Assembly: GCF_003597395.2 (NCBI RefSeq)
Contig: NC_133773.1
Coordinates: 124,508,722-124,572,721 of the forward strand
From: Chelonoidis abingdonii
Lineage: Eukaryota > Chordata > Testudines > Testudinidae
Reading direction: 5' to 3'
Length of the DNA stretch: 64,000 bases
Every line of letters begins with the position of its first letter. Within the stretch, counting starts at the first letter, position 1. Under the pieces are notes generated by a model. The model was not told where the DNA came from and did no database searches. It saw only the letters and a program-made list of their open reading frames with translations. Made by a program: the position numbers and the translations under genes. Positions 33,468 through 43,257 of this stretch are shown here, one piece after another.

Positions 33468-34210
33468 CTTACATATGTGAGCATATTCAACTCAGTGGAA
33501 CTAGCCAAATGCTGTAAATTCATCTCCTATGTGTTTGCAGGATTAGGACCATGGAGAACAAACTCAGTCAGCACATGATTTATTAATTAAACCCTGCCAT
33601 GTGAATGGGCCCTCAGCTAGTAATTAATTTAAATATTTAAAGTAAAAATCTCTGGTACTATTGCTGCACTGGAGCTATTTTTCAATTAAAGAAACATTTG
33701 AATCATTAAAATGAATGAGAAATGTGATATGAATAGTATAAGTACACAGGGATATATTCTAAAGCACATGCAGAAAATGAAAGCTCACTCTCAGTTTTGA
33801 CATTTTAGAAAGATTTAATATTAATTTAGCTAAGTGTTCTTATTAAGTACAGAAAAGTTTGTTTCATACTCTCTTCCTTCCATCAAACATTCTGTAGTCT
33901 TCCTATGCATCATGTAAAACAAGATTATTATATAATAAAAATTCAAATAAGTGTTTGGATTAACCAGCTGAAGAAGATGAGTGGGCATTTTTATAAAAGT
34001 GAGGCATTGTCCCAATCCCTCTGCAAACACGCACACACACACAATACCAATATACAAACCTACCAATCTAAAACATTCTACATGTAACTATCCCTTTGGG
34101 GTGAGGATAAGGGATGGGAGAACAAACCACACATGACAGATGTTAATCTCATCTCTTAATGCACTACTAGAAAGTGTTCAGCCATCACAATGATGAGATA
34201 CAAGAAGCTT
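33468..34210. other. Gene-free stretch, nothing recognised
   Basis: A/T-rich sequence with a short CA-repeat near 34028-34042 and no coding character. Confidence 0.5.
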
Positions 34211-34214
34211 TAGA

Positions 34215-34460
34215 GTACGTTGACACTGCAATAAAACACCCACGGAACACCCTCAAGTGGTGCTGATTGGGCTCACAGGGCTCAATCTGCTTGGGCTGGA
34301 GCCCAGGTTTTGAGCCCCTCTCTCATTGCAGGGTCACAGTGCCTGAGCTCCAGCCCAAACATCTACACTGCAATTTTTTAGCTCCATATCCTGAGACCCA
34401 TGAACCTGATTCAGCTGATCCAAGTCAGCTGTGGGTCTTTTTATTGCAGTGTAAACACCC
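34215..34460. mobile_element. Short TIR-type DNA element
   Basis: The left end gttgacactgcaataaaaca is mirrored on the right by tttttattgcagtgtaaaca, a terminal inverted repeat around ACACTGCAATAAAA. The inside contains gggctggagccc and its inverted partner gagctccagccc. Nonautonomous; superfamily unknown. Confidence 0.65.
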
Positions 34461-35004
34461 ATAGAGACGTCACTAGACTAAACTAAACTAGAAACCTGCA
34501 GTTGGTTCAATCCATAGGGGTGCAGCCCTTCTGAAGCTCATTACAATCTTTCTGATTGACTGTGATGAAAATCCTAAATTGTTATAAATACCTCTACAGT
34601 GCTGTTATTTCTAAATTGGGTGTTTGACTTCATGGAAAATGAAGTCGCTGGTTTACAGAAAAGGATCTGACATAAAAATACTCAAAATTGAATCTATTTT
34701 ACATGAAATATTAATGTGGTCCAGGCTGTTCAATCAAGGATGAAAAATTAAGAAGAAATTCCAGAATGAAATACTGACTGAGTATGTCTGTACTGGAGCT
34801 GAGGCGTAATTTCCACTGCAAGAGGCAGGGTCGTTTTGCTGTAAGCTGTGCCAGGGAGAGTGAGTGAGCCTTGTACCATGTCTTTTGACAGTAGCCGATG
34901 CCAGGTACTTGAGAGGCAATGGCCGGAGCAAGCAATCACCAAGGGATCTATCCCTGCATTGTCCTCTTAAGTATGATGCTCGTTCTAGGGGCTAACTCTC
35001 ACCC
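34461..35004. other. Gene-free stretch, nothing recognised
   Basis: Short open frames on the minus strand (34711-34942) overlap each other in three frames and have no motif. No repeat named. Confidence 0.45.
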
Positions 35005-35300
35005 CCCGAGGCGCGTGGCAGGGACTCGGGCCCCTTCCCCAACTCTGGGTCACCCTCGTGTGCCCCCTGCCTCCCTCCCCCATCTTGGGCTGTGTTTTGC
35101 TTAGAGCCACAGAGCCCTTGCCCTTTTTGCCTGGTGCCTGGCAATCAAGCCTCCTGTGGGGAATTAACTCAAGCAGTAGCATGCTTGCTTTGTATGCAAG
35201 AGGTCATGAGATCAATGCCCATGTTCTCCAAACAGTTGACTTTGGGTGAGTGGGCTGGCCAGAGTGCTGACTTCTGACTTTGCTGTCCGTAGCAGTCAGG
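35005..35300 (+). repeat. tRNA-containing repeat unit, copy 1
   Basis: Shares with 38573-38765 an ordered set of blocks: cttccccaact, then gcttagagcc/gcttaaggcc, then ctggtgcctggcaat/ctggtgcttgggcaat, then the tRNA-Ala-like sequence. The downstream block tgctgtccgtagc recurs near 38490 as tactgtccatagc after the second tRNA-like copy. Confidence 0.6.
35158..35230 (+). tRNA. tRNA-Ala-like pseudogene, anticodon position TGT
   Basis: 73 bases that fold as a tRNA: acceptor ggggaat / gttctcc pairs with wobbles, anticodon stem cttgc/gcaag is perfect around loop tttgtat, and the T arm is atgag/cccat with one mismatch. The body matches vertebrate tRNA-Ala, but the D arm (actc with gcat) is broken and the anticodon triplet reads TGT. 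Best read as a pseudogene or SINE head. Confidence 0.6.
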
Positions 35301-35919
35301 CCAAAAATCAAAAGCCATGCTCCCCATGGCCTCCTTTGCACCATCTTGGCTTCATTAGTGCCACATTCTGACCAGCTGAACTAGGCAACTCACAGGAAGC
35401 ATCTCAAGGTGTTCCCCTGCTGTGGGCTGCGATGCAAATAGCAGCTGGAAGTGCATCAGCTGTTGCAAGAATGGTAGGAGTAGTGACAGGGCTGTAGCTT
35501 TCCACATCACCTCAACATGGGCATCTTCCCATTCCCCCTTTCGGTGTAATGTCCCTCCCACTGGTTTCATTTGCGGAGCTGGGCAATTCTGGCAGGGTGG
35601 CCATTTAGAAATCTTTTCCTTTCTTTTCTTGTTACATTGGGAGCATTAGAACTGTTTGAGTGTTTCAGTATGTGTGTTTTCCCATTTGGAACCATTTGAA
35701 ATTGTGGAAGGTTAGCCAAAAGAGGAGTATTTTTCACAAGAAAGTTGGCTTTCTGCATGTTTAGGGCCCTTGGAAGTAAAGTTTAGCTATGTCAATGCAT
35801 GTGAATGGGGCTTCTGCAGTGCTTCAATAGCCTGTGATACATTCTCGTTAGGCTCGTTTGGCTTCCTCTAGGTAGAGTCCCGTGCCTGCATCTTCCCTGT
35901 GCCTCAGGGACAGCTACTG
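35301..35919. other. Gene-free stretch with low-copy repeat blocks
   Basis: Contains gggagcattagaactgtttg and gtgtttcagtatgtgtg (35640-35675), found again at about 38526-38563, so it is part of the same repeated unit as the tRNA-like copies. No gene. Confidence 0.5.
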
Positions 35920-35924
35920 TGAGG

Positions 35925-36806
35925 TATCATAAGCCTTTCTCCCAAATCTGGACCTTAGCGTCCAAAAATCTGGGTGCCTAGCATGAACCCCTCTAAGCTC
36001 AATTTACCAGCTTAGATCTGATTTTGCTGCCACCATCCAAAATTTCCAGGCTTTTGGCCCCCTCTGGTCTCCCCAAAACCTTCCCTGGAAGGACCCCAAG
36101 ACTCAGAAACCCTGAGCCTACAACAAAGGGAAATGAACTCCACTCCCTTCCCTCTTCTCCCCACCCAGCTTTCCTCCTTAGGAACCTGGGGAGTTATGTC
36201 CAATTCTTTACATCAACAATATCCAAGAAGCATATCTCCCTATCCAAAGAGACAAACCCAAATACAAGAAAAAGAGATTCTCTCTCTCTCCCCCTTAGCT
36301 TCTTCCGCCCTGGGACACTAGAGAGTTAAACACAAGAGCATATGTTTCCCTCCCCCCTGTTTTCCTTCTCCTTAACCAGAGAAAAACCAAAACAGGTTTT
36401 AAAAAGAAGCTTTAATATACAAATAGAAAGAAAAAAGACATAACATATTCTCTGTAACCAGATGACAAATACGGCTTATTGCTTATAAGAAAAATATGTA
36501 ATAAATATGAATAAAATAAATATGGATCAAAAAGTATCATTTGAACCATTCCAACAAGTTACACACATGTAATATACCCAAAACAACATAAAGCCTATAT
36601 TGTTTTTCTAATATCGTACAAGTTGGACACAGAAGATTAGAAAAGAAGAAGCTTCTCATAGCTGAGAGACAACAAAGAGACAGAGTCCAAAAATCTCCTG
36701 ACTTTGAAAAATCCAGTTTCCTGGATTGGTCCTCTGTCAGGTGTTTGGTTCCTTTTGTTAACCCTTACAGGTAAAGAAAATTATCCTTAGCTATTTATTT
36801 ATGACA
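35925..36806 (-). mobile_element. LTR-like element (family T, copy B) with 5-bp TSD
   Basis: 882 bp, starting TGTCATAAATAAAT and ending TTATGATA on the minus strand, flanked by TGAGG (35920-35924 and 36807-36811). Blocks shared with the other copies include cagcttagatctgat, gattggtcctctg and caggtgtttggttc. TG at one end and TA at the other, instead of TG...CA, is constant among the better copies. No coding content. Confidence 0.85.
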
Positions 36807-36980
36807 TGAGGCCAGCAGAATTTGCGGGAAAAGGGGTAGAAGAGAATAAAGTCAAGCTGAGTTAGCGCGGGTGCCGCCTGGGCAGAGCGCTCTCTCCTCC
36901 TTTCGGCTGGGCTCCAGTGGGGGGGGGCTGCCTGTGGGCAGTGGAGATGGGGCCAGGGAACTCCAGCTCACTCTGCTCAG

Positions 36981-37847
36981 TGTCGATAACAGATAGCTAA
37001 GGTTAATGTCCATTGTTCACCTACAAAGGAGAACCAACACATGACCAGAGGACCAACAGGAACCGGATTTTTCAAAGTCCAGGGAGGGAACTTCTGGGTG
37101 TGGTGTTTTTGTCTTCTCTGTTGCTCTTGGTTCTGAGAGTGAACTGTCTCTCTCAAGCTTTCTAATCTTTTGTTTCAAGTGTAAACAAGGTAAGAAGATA
37201 GGTTTATATGTCTTGTAATTATCCAAGTGTGTAGTTTGCTGGAATTTTAAATTGTATTTCTTATTTGGATAGGCGTTTATTCATTTTTCTTCAAGCCAAA
37301 TACCTGTAATTGTCAACTTGAGACAGACGAAAATTTTTATGTCGTTTTCTTCTTTTTATGTAAAGCTTTTCTTTTTAAGACGTTGGATTTACCTAGTTAA
37401 ACTCGCCAGGAATTGATGGGCGAGGAAGGCAAACAGGGGGAAGGGAAAATCTCTTGTGTCAGAGTTGCAAAGCTATCTTTGCAGGGACTCTGCTGAGGGT
37501 GAAAGAACTTGATCTCTCTGTTTGGCAATTCAAGAAATTGAAACCTAGAGTGATCGTCCAGGGCCATCCAGGGAGGGGAAGCCTGGGAAAATAAAAGGAG
37601 ACAAGGGGAGGAAATCTGGGTGGGAGAGAGAGGTGGGGGAATAGTTTATTTCCCTTTGTTGGTAGACTAAGGGCATCTGAGTGGGGTCCCCAGGGAAGGT
37701 TTTGGGGAGACCAGAGTGCGGCAGACACTGGAATCTGGCTGGTGGCAGCACTATCAGATCTAAGCTGGTAATTAAGCTTGGAGGTTTCAGGCTAGCATCT
37801 TATTTTCTGAACTCTAAGGCTCAGATATGAGTAGGAAAGCTATGATA
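36981..37847 (+). mobile_element. LTR-like element (family T, copy C), no TSD
   Basis: Starts TGTCGATAACAGATAGC and ends GCTATGATA, opposite in orientation to copy B and 174 bases from it. The flanking pentamers CTCAG and GCAGG do not match, unlike copies B, D and E, so this copy may have been rearranged after insertion. Frames of 69-89 codons inside are not genes. Confidence 0.8.
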
Positions 37848-38214
37848 GCAGGCCAACTCTGAAGCCTCTCCCCTAGCTTGTGGTGCCAAGTGTTAAGGCT
37901 TCCTCTGTGGTTTGGGCTGGTGAGCATGATCCACTCTTGGGTACATTTGGGTGGAGATGGCAGCCGGCAAGAATTTGGGCCATCAGGTCAACCCTTTGGG
38001 GACAACAGGGATGAGCCAGCAGCCCTGCAATTTTGCTTCCTGGGCCGTGTCGTCTCCTACGAGCTGGGAAGGCAGCTGTCCAGGCCCATCTCTTTCAGTC
38101 AGCAGGTCAAGCCAGGAGCCCAGAGAGGGGAGCAAAGGAAAGGGGGGGAGGCTCTCTGACTACTAACAGTCAGCCAAAAGAGCAGCTGACACCTATTCTC
38201 TTTAGGGCACAGAG
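37848..38214. other. Gene-free stretch
   Basis: G-rich sequence with overlapping short open frames (62-93 codons) in three frames and no recognised motif. It leads directly into the tRNA-like sequence at 38215. Confidence 0.45.
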
Positions 38215-38288
38215 TGGCTAGCATAGGGCTCAAACCCATGACCTTGGAGTCTTTAGCCCCATGCTCTAACCAGCTGAGCTAGTCAGCC
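38215..38288 (-). tRNA. tRNA-Ile-like sequence, near-intact cloverleaf, anticodon position AAA
   Basis: 74 bases with standard arm lengths: acceptor ggctgac/gctagcc (one wobble, one mismatch), D stem gctc/gagc perfect, anticodon stem tgggg/ctcca with one wobble, T stem atggg/cctat with one wobble. The A box tagctcagctgg and B box ggtttgagccc look competent for RNA polymerase III. The body resembles tRNA-Ile(AAT), but the loop reads ctaaaga, placing AAA at the anticodon. Whether it is a real tRNA, a pseudogene or a SINE head cannot be settled here. Confidence 0.55.
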
Positions 38289-38389
38289 TACAGAGAATAG
38301 CTACTTTCATGACCCTTTTGGAAGGAGCCACAGAGATGGTGTGGACTCCAGTATGACATGAGTGGATCATGAGGCTTGCTGTTAAGAGA

Positions 38390-38455
38390 AGGGAATTAGC
38401 TCAAGTGGTAGAGTACTTGCTTTGTATGTGAGAGGTTGACTCTGGGCTCCTCATG
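38390..38455 (+). tRNA. tRNA-Ala-like fragment
   Basis: Begins gggaattagctcaagtggta and keeps a D arm (gctc/gagt) and an anticodon arm (cttgc-tttgtat-gtgag), but the T arm and acceptor 3' half are gone. It is a truncated relative of the copies at 35158 and 38693. Confidence 0.55.
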
Positions 38456-38692
38456 AGCTTTCTGCTTCCACCAGCTGACTTTTGGCCTTACTGTCCATAG
38501 CCACGCAGGTGCTCCTTTTCACTTTGGGAGCATTAGGACTCCTTGGGTGTTTCAGTGTGTGTGTTCATGCTGAGGTATGTGGCTTGGACCCAGGACACCT
38601 TCCCCAACTGTGGAATGCCCCTCAATTTGAGACTCTGCTCTGCTTAAGGCCCTTTCTTTCCTTTGCTGGTGCTTGGGCAATGGGCCAGTGGT
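38456..38692 (+). repeat. tRNA-containing repeat unit, copies 2-3
   Basis: Carries in order ctgacttttggccttactgt, gggagcattaggactccttg, gtgtttcagtgtgtgtg, cttccccaactgtgg, gctctgcttaaggcccttt and ctggtgcttgggcaat, each with a counterpart at 35005-35680. The order shows at least two tandem units of a few hundred bases. The 126-codon frame at 38482-38862 crosses this and is not convincing. Confidence 0.6.
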
Positions 38693-38765
38693 GGGGAATT
38701 AGCTCAAGCAGTATAGTACTTCCTTTGCATATGAGATGTAGTGGGGTCAACACCCACATTCTCCA
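38693..38765 (+). tRNA. tRNA-Ala(TGC)-like pseudogene
   Basis: 73 bases: acceptor ggggaat/attctcc pairs well, T arm gtggg/cccac is perfect, and the anticodon loop tttgcat gives TGC (Ala). The anticodon stem cttcc/atgag is mostly unpaired and the D arm gctc/tagt is weak, so it is unlikely to be functional. Confidence 0.6.
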
Positions 38766-38807
38766 ACCATATGCTTCAGGTTTCCTGGTGAGTATGGTTG
38801 ATCGGCC

Positions 38808-39676
38808 TATCATAACTTCTTACTCAGATTTGAACCTTAGCGTTCATAAACTGAGAAGCTAGCATGAACCCTTCTAAGCTTAATTACCAGCTTAGATCTG
38901 ATCTCGCTGCCACCAGCCAAGTGATTTCCAGGACTTGGCTCCCTCTCTGGTCTCCCAAAATCTTCTCTGGGAGACTTGGGTCCCCCAAACTTCCCTGTGG
39001 GACCCCAAGACTTCAACGCGAGGAGCTTGGGTCCCCCAAACTTCCCTGTGGGACCCCAAGACTTCAACGCGAGGAGTGGGGTTATCCTGGCGATACTGTA
39101 TCTTACTCCGTTGAATGCAAAACAGAGACGGGCAATTTACCTTCCCCCCTGAGCTATGCAGATTCAAACCTAGTACAAGCTAACACAAATGATATTTCCC
39201 CCTCCTTCTTCCTTAGCCTTAACCAGAGAAAAACTCAACAGGTTTTAAAAAAAAAGAAAAAAGACATCAAAATATTCTCTGTATCAAGATACAATAATAC
39301 AGGATCAATTGCTAAAAGAAAAATGAATGAACAGCTTATTCAAAAAGAGATACAATTTAACATTCCAGGCAAACTACACACATGTAAATACAAACAAAAC
39401 ATATAAAAGCCTATTGTTTGCCTATCTTTGTACTCACTTGAAATGAGATTAGACTTTGAAACTGAATTTTGATTAGTTAGTGTTTTTTTGTTGAAGATTA
39501 GAAGAAGCCTCTCATAGCGAGAGACAGACAAAAGACAACTGACCAAAAATTCCCTCCCCTGATGCTTTGAAAAAAATCCTAGTTTCCTGATTGGTCCTCT
39601 GGTCAGGTGTTTGGTTCTGTTTTGTTAACCTTTACAGGTGAAAAGAAACATTAACCCTTAGCATCTATTTATGACA
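38808..39676 (-). mobile_element. LTR-like element (family T, copy D) with 5-bp TSD
   Basis: 869 bp, TGTCATAAATAGATGC at its start and TTATGATA at its end on the minus strand; flanks CGGCC at 38803-38807 and 39677-39681. It contains a 57-60-base tandem duplication (about 38966-39077) centred on gggtcccccaaacttccctg. The 180-codon plus frame through it is not a gene. Confidence 0.88.
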
Positions 39677-39681
39677 CGGCC

Positions 39682-41052
39682 CCACCTCCTCTTGACCTTG
39701 CTCTCACCAGGGGAGACTGTTGGCCCGGCTCGCTCTGCTCCACCCTTGGACTATGTCAAGGAAAAGCTCAAGAAGGGAGGGAAGAGTTAACTGGAATCTC
39801 CTCCCACCAGGCAAAGAGCTCAAGAGAGGGGAGGGAAGGATTACTGCTGGATCTCCTCCCATCAGGCATGCCTATGCAGTATTTGTGCTGGCTCGAGTCA
39901 CAAGGGCTTGCCTTAGGGGTCCCCCGGTGTTTGAACTGCCTCCCAGGGCACCTTGTTCAGGTGATGTTATGCTGATACTTCCCACCACATTTAGCCTGCT
40001 GACCACTGGTGTAGGGCTTAAAAGCAAGAGTCAGGTATTTGCAGCCTCTGAGACAATGGAAGGACGAGACTTGCAGGGTCAGCTGGATCAGCCAGATAAC
40101 TCTTCCACAGCAGGGGTGTCCTCCTCCACCCCCTGCCAGTCTACTGCTGTTCCGCCCCCGCCCCTGGGATCTGGAGTCTGTCTGCTGTGGCAGAGCAGGG
40201 GCTATGTTGAGTGGGATGCTGATGCTGTGGTATCCCCTCCCCTGCCCTGTGTTGTTTCAGTTTGTGCTGAGCTGGGGTGAGGGATCAGGGAGCTTGTTTT
40301 GCTGATGCCTCTCGGTCCAGAGATGAGTGCTGCCAGCACTGCGGTTCAGGGTCCTAATGCTCCTCTTAAAGAGACAGCAGTTCTGACACATCTTATCAGG
40401 CACCCACACACGTCCTCCAACACACACACACACACATTCTCTCTCTCTCTCTCTCTCTAACACACAGTCCCCCCTCTCATCTCACACACATGCAAACACA
40501 TTCCTCCAACACACTTCTGTCTCATACATGCACACACACACACACACACACTCCCCCAACCTTCTACTCTCTCTCAGCCACACATACACGCTTGTTATTG
40601 TTGTCACTTCTGGTCTTTCCTGTAGTAATGTCCAAGGCACACATTGTCTCTATAATTTATTCTTTCAATGTTTGTTAAGGATTACAGTCCTCTTTGTTTT
40701 TTTTGACTAGTCTGTGCCTTTCATAATTTTTTTCTCTCTGATGTTTAAAATTTAATTCTTTGTGTAGTGATGTTTTAGGTGGGCTTATTCCTTCACCGCT
40801 CACTTCCCTGGTCTTTCTTGCATGAACAGAGAGCAACAGTACCAAAGTCCAAAGGTGGCAAACAATTCAAATGTTTATATGGGGTGAACTTCCGAGCAAG
40901 CATGATTCCAGTTCCTTCTTTAGTGTCCCCCTTCCCAGCTCTGAACACCACAGAGCCTTGCCCATGTCCTGTTCATTCCCCCTTTGAAAAACAGAATTTC
41001 AATTCCCCCACAACTCCATTGCCTGTTCCATTCCCACCTTACTTCCTGATTG
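39682..41052. other. Gene-free stretch with microsatellites
   Basis: At 39755-39867 an imperfect tandem pair is built on agctcaagaagggagggaag and atctcctcccaccaggca. CA repeats lie at 40421-40436 and 40531-40551 and a CT repeat at 40437-40458. The 186-codon plus frame at 39720-40280 crosses the tandem pair and has no known domain; I do not call it a gene. Confidence 0.5.
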
Positions 41053-41057
41053 CAGAC

Positions 41058-41964
41058 TGTCATAAAATAGAGAGCTAAGGGTTAATGTTTCTTTCACCTG
41101 TAAAGGGTTAACAAAGAGAACCAAACACCTGACCAGAGGACCAATCAAGGAAACGGATTTTTCAAAGCTCAGGGAGGGAATGTTGGGTCTGTGTCTTTGT
41201 CTGGCTCTCAGCTATGAGAGGGGATCTTTTTCTATCTTCAAGCTTCTAATCTTCAGTTTCAAGTTGTAAGTACAAAGGTAGAAAAAATAATAGGCTGTTA
41301 TTGTTTTTTTTGTATTTACATGTGTGTAGTTTGCTGAATGTTTTAAATTGGATATTCTTTTTGAATAAGACTGTTTATTCATATTTTTCTTTAAGCAATA
41401 GCCCTGTGTATTGTCACTTGATACAGAGAATTTTATGTCTTCTTCTTTTCTTTTTTTATAAAGCTTTTCTTTTTAAGACTTGTTTGAGCCTTTTTCTCTC
41501 TGGGTAGGCTAAGGAATGCAAAGGGAGGGAAAATCTCTTTTGTGTTAGATCTACGGAGGGTGAATCTCTCTGCAGCACCAGGGAATTGGTGGGAGGGGGA
41601 AGAGAGAGAGAATCTTTCTGTTTCCTTGTATTTGGTTGTCTCTTTGTGGAAGAGAAGAGACATGCTTCTTGGTATTGTGATGTAAAGAGGTTGCATCAGT
41701 AACTCTCAGGTTAGCCCAGATAGGAAATTCTGGTGGGAGAGAGGTGGGGGAAATATTTTGTTTATTTCCCTTTGGTAGGAGACTCAGGGCGTCTGAGTCT
41801 TGGGGTCCCACAGGGAAGTTTGGGGGACCCAAGGTACCAGGCACTGGAATTCCTGGTTGGTGGCAGGCTATCAGATCTAAGCTGGTAATTAAGCTTAGAG
41901 GGGTTCATGCTAGCTTCTCAGTTTATGAACGCTAAGGTTCAAATCTGAGTAGGAAGCTATGATA
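41058..41964 (+). mobile_element. LTR-like element (family T, copy E) with 5-bp TSD
   Basis: 907 bp, TGTCATAAAATAGAG to GCTATGATA, flanked by CAGAC at 41053-41057 and 41965-41969. A TATA-like tttttttataaagc lies near 41450. It is opposite in orientation to copy D. Best-preserved plus-strand copy of the family; use it as the reference for the others. Confidence 0.88.
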
Positions 41965-42441
41965 CAGACTATATAGTAAAACTTGAGTTCTGCTTAGCTA
42001 TACCTTAATCAAACATTTTATTGAAATTTAACTAACCAATCCTAACATATTGTAACATGATTATCTAACCAATTATATCCACCACCTTAATTGGTTTACA
42101 CCCATCAAAATTAATTATACAGCAGACAGAAACAATCACAGAACCAGACAAACAATAGGGAAGTGGAGACTACAGTGATAGAACAATACAGAGATGAGGG
42201 TTTCATATCCCAGCTATTGATAAGTGAGTTCTTGCCAGACAGGATGCTTTCATACTAAGTTTCCTTTTACATCTTCTAGGCTCTTCCCTTTATCTAGAGG
42301 TGATAGACATTTATTAGCATAGGATTGTATTCCCAATAGCACCCCCATTATTTCAGTGTAACTAGTTTGAAATGTAAGAATGTGACCATATACTTTCCAG
42401 CTTATAGCTGCCTCTGCTGTTTAGCCAAAGATCTTAGGTCT

Positions 42442-42726
42442 GGTCTACACTAGGGAGTAGGGGATCGATCTAAGTTATACAACTTCAGCTACGTGAATAA
42501 AGTAGCTGAAGTCGACGTACTTAGGCTTACTCATGCAGTGTCTTCACTGTGGTAAGTCGACTGCTGCCACTCCCCCGTCGTCTCCTCCTGTGCCTCTCGC
42601 AGCAGTGGAGTACAGGAGTTGATGGGAGAGCGCTTAGGGTTTGATTTATCACATCTAGACTAGATGTGATAAATCGACCCCTGCTGGTTCAATCACTGCC
42701 CGCTGATCTGGCGGTAGTGTAGACAC
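42442..42726. mobile_element. TIR-type DNA element with a central perfect palindrome
   Basis: The left end GGTCTACACTAGG is matched by the inverted right end TGTCTACACTACC. The interior has a perfect 33-base palindrome at 42643-42675 (16-base arms gatttatcacatctag, one central base). Nonautonomous, about 285 bp; superfamily not determined. Confidence 0.75.
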
Positions 42727-42902
42727 ACCCTCAACCTGAGAACACAGCCTTAGATTATCATAGTGAGAGAAGGCCTATAAACAGGCAGACTGTGGTTCTG
42801 ATTCTTGTTTTGTACCTCTGTAACTAGCTAAGTGATAAACATATACCTAACTTCTTAAAGTATAGGCCTTTACAGACAGGCCTAAATATCTGTATCCTAA
42901 CA

Positions 42903-43133
42903 AAGAGTCCTGTGGCACCTTATAAACTAACAGACGTATTGGAACATGAGCATTTGTGGATGAATACCCACTTCGTCGGATGCATGTAGTGGAAATTTCC
43001 GGGAGCAGGTATATATATGCAAGCAAGAAGCAGGCTAGAGATAACGAGGTTAGTTCAGTCAAAGAGGATGAGGCCTTCTTCTAGCAGTTGAGGTGTGAAA
43101 ACCAAGGGAGGAGAAACTGCTTTTGTAGTTGGC
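42903..43133 (-). mobile_element. Penelope-like element, family 1, 5'-truncated tail
   Basis: Minus-strand 3' tail (plus-strand wording gagtcctgtggcacctta, acccacttcgtcggatgcat, tagtggaaatttccgg). With the block 43134-43171 it is flanked by a 12-bp duplication, TGTATCCTAACA at 42891-42902 and TGTATTCTAACA at 43172-43183 (one mismatch). Confidence 0.8.
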
Positions 43134-43171
43134 TAGCAGATCCAGACTAACACAGCTACCCCTCTGATACT
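43134..43171 (+). repeat. Inverted 3'-terminal block of Penelope family 1
   Basis: Reads agatccagactaacacagct then acccctctgatac. In other copies this block is the very 3' terminus of the family (see 57498). Here it is joined in opposite orientation to the 5' side of the truncated minus-strand copy. Confidence 0.75.
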
Positions 43172-43257
43172 TGTATTCTAACAAGTGAGTTCTATAATGC
43201 CTAACCTATCCTGGCTGGGTAATTATCATTATTACTTTTTATTACATAATTGTTCTT

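Noticed and set aside
39720..40280. 186-codon plus-strand open frame
   Set aside because: Crosses a tandem duplication, has no recognisable domain, and the neighbourhood is repeat-derived.
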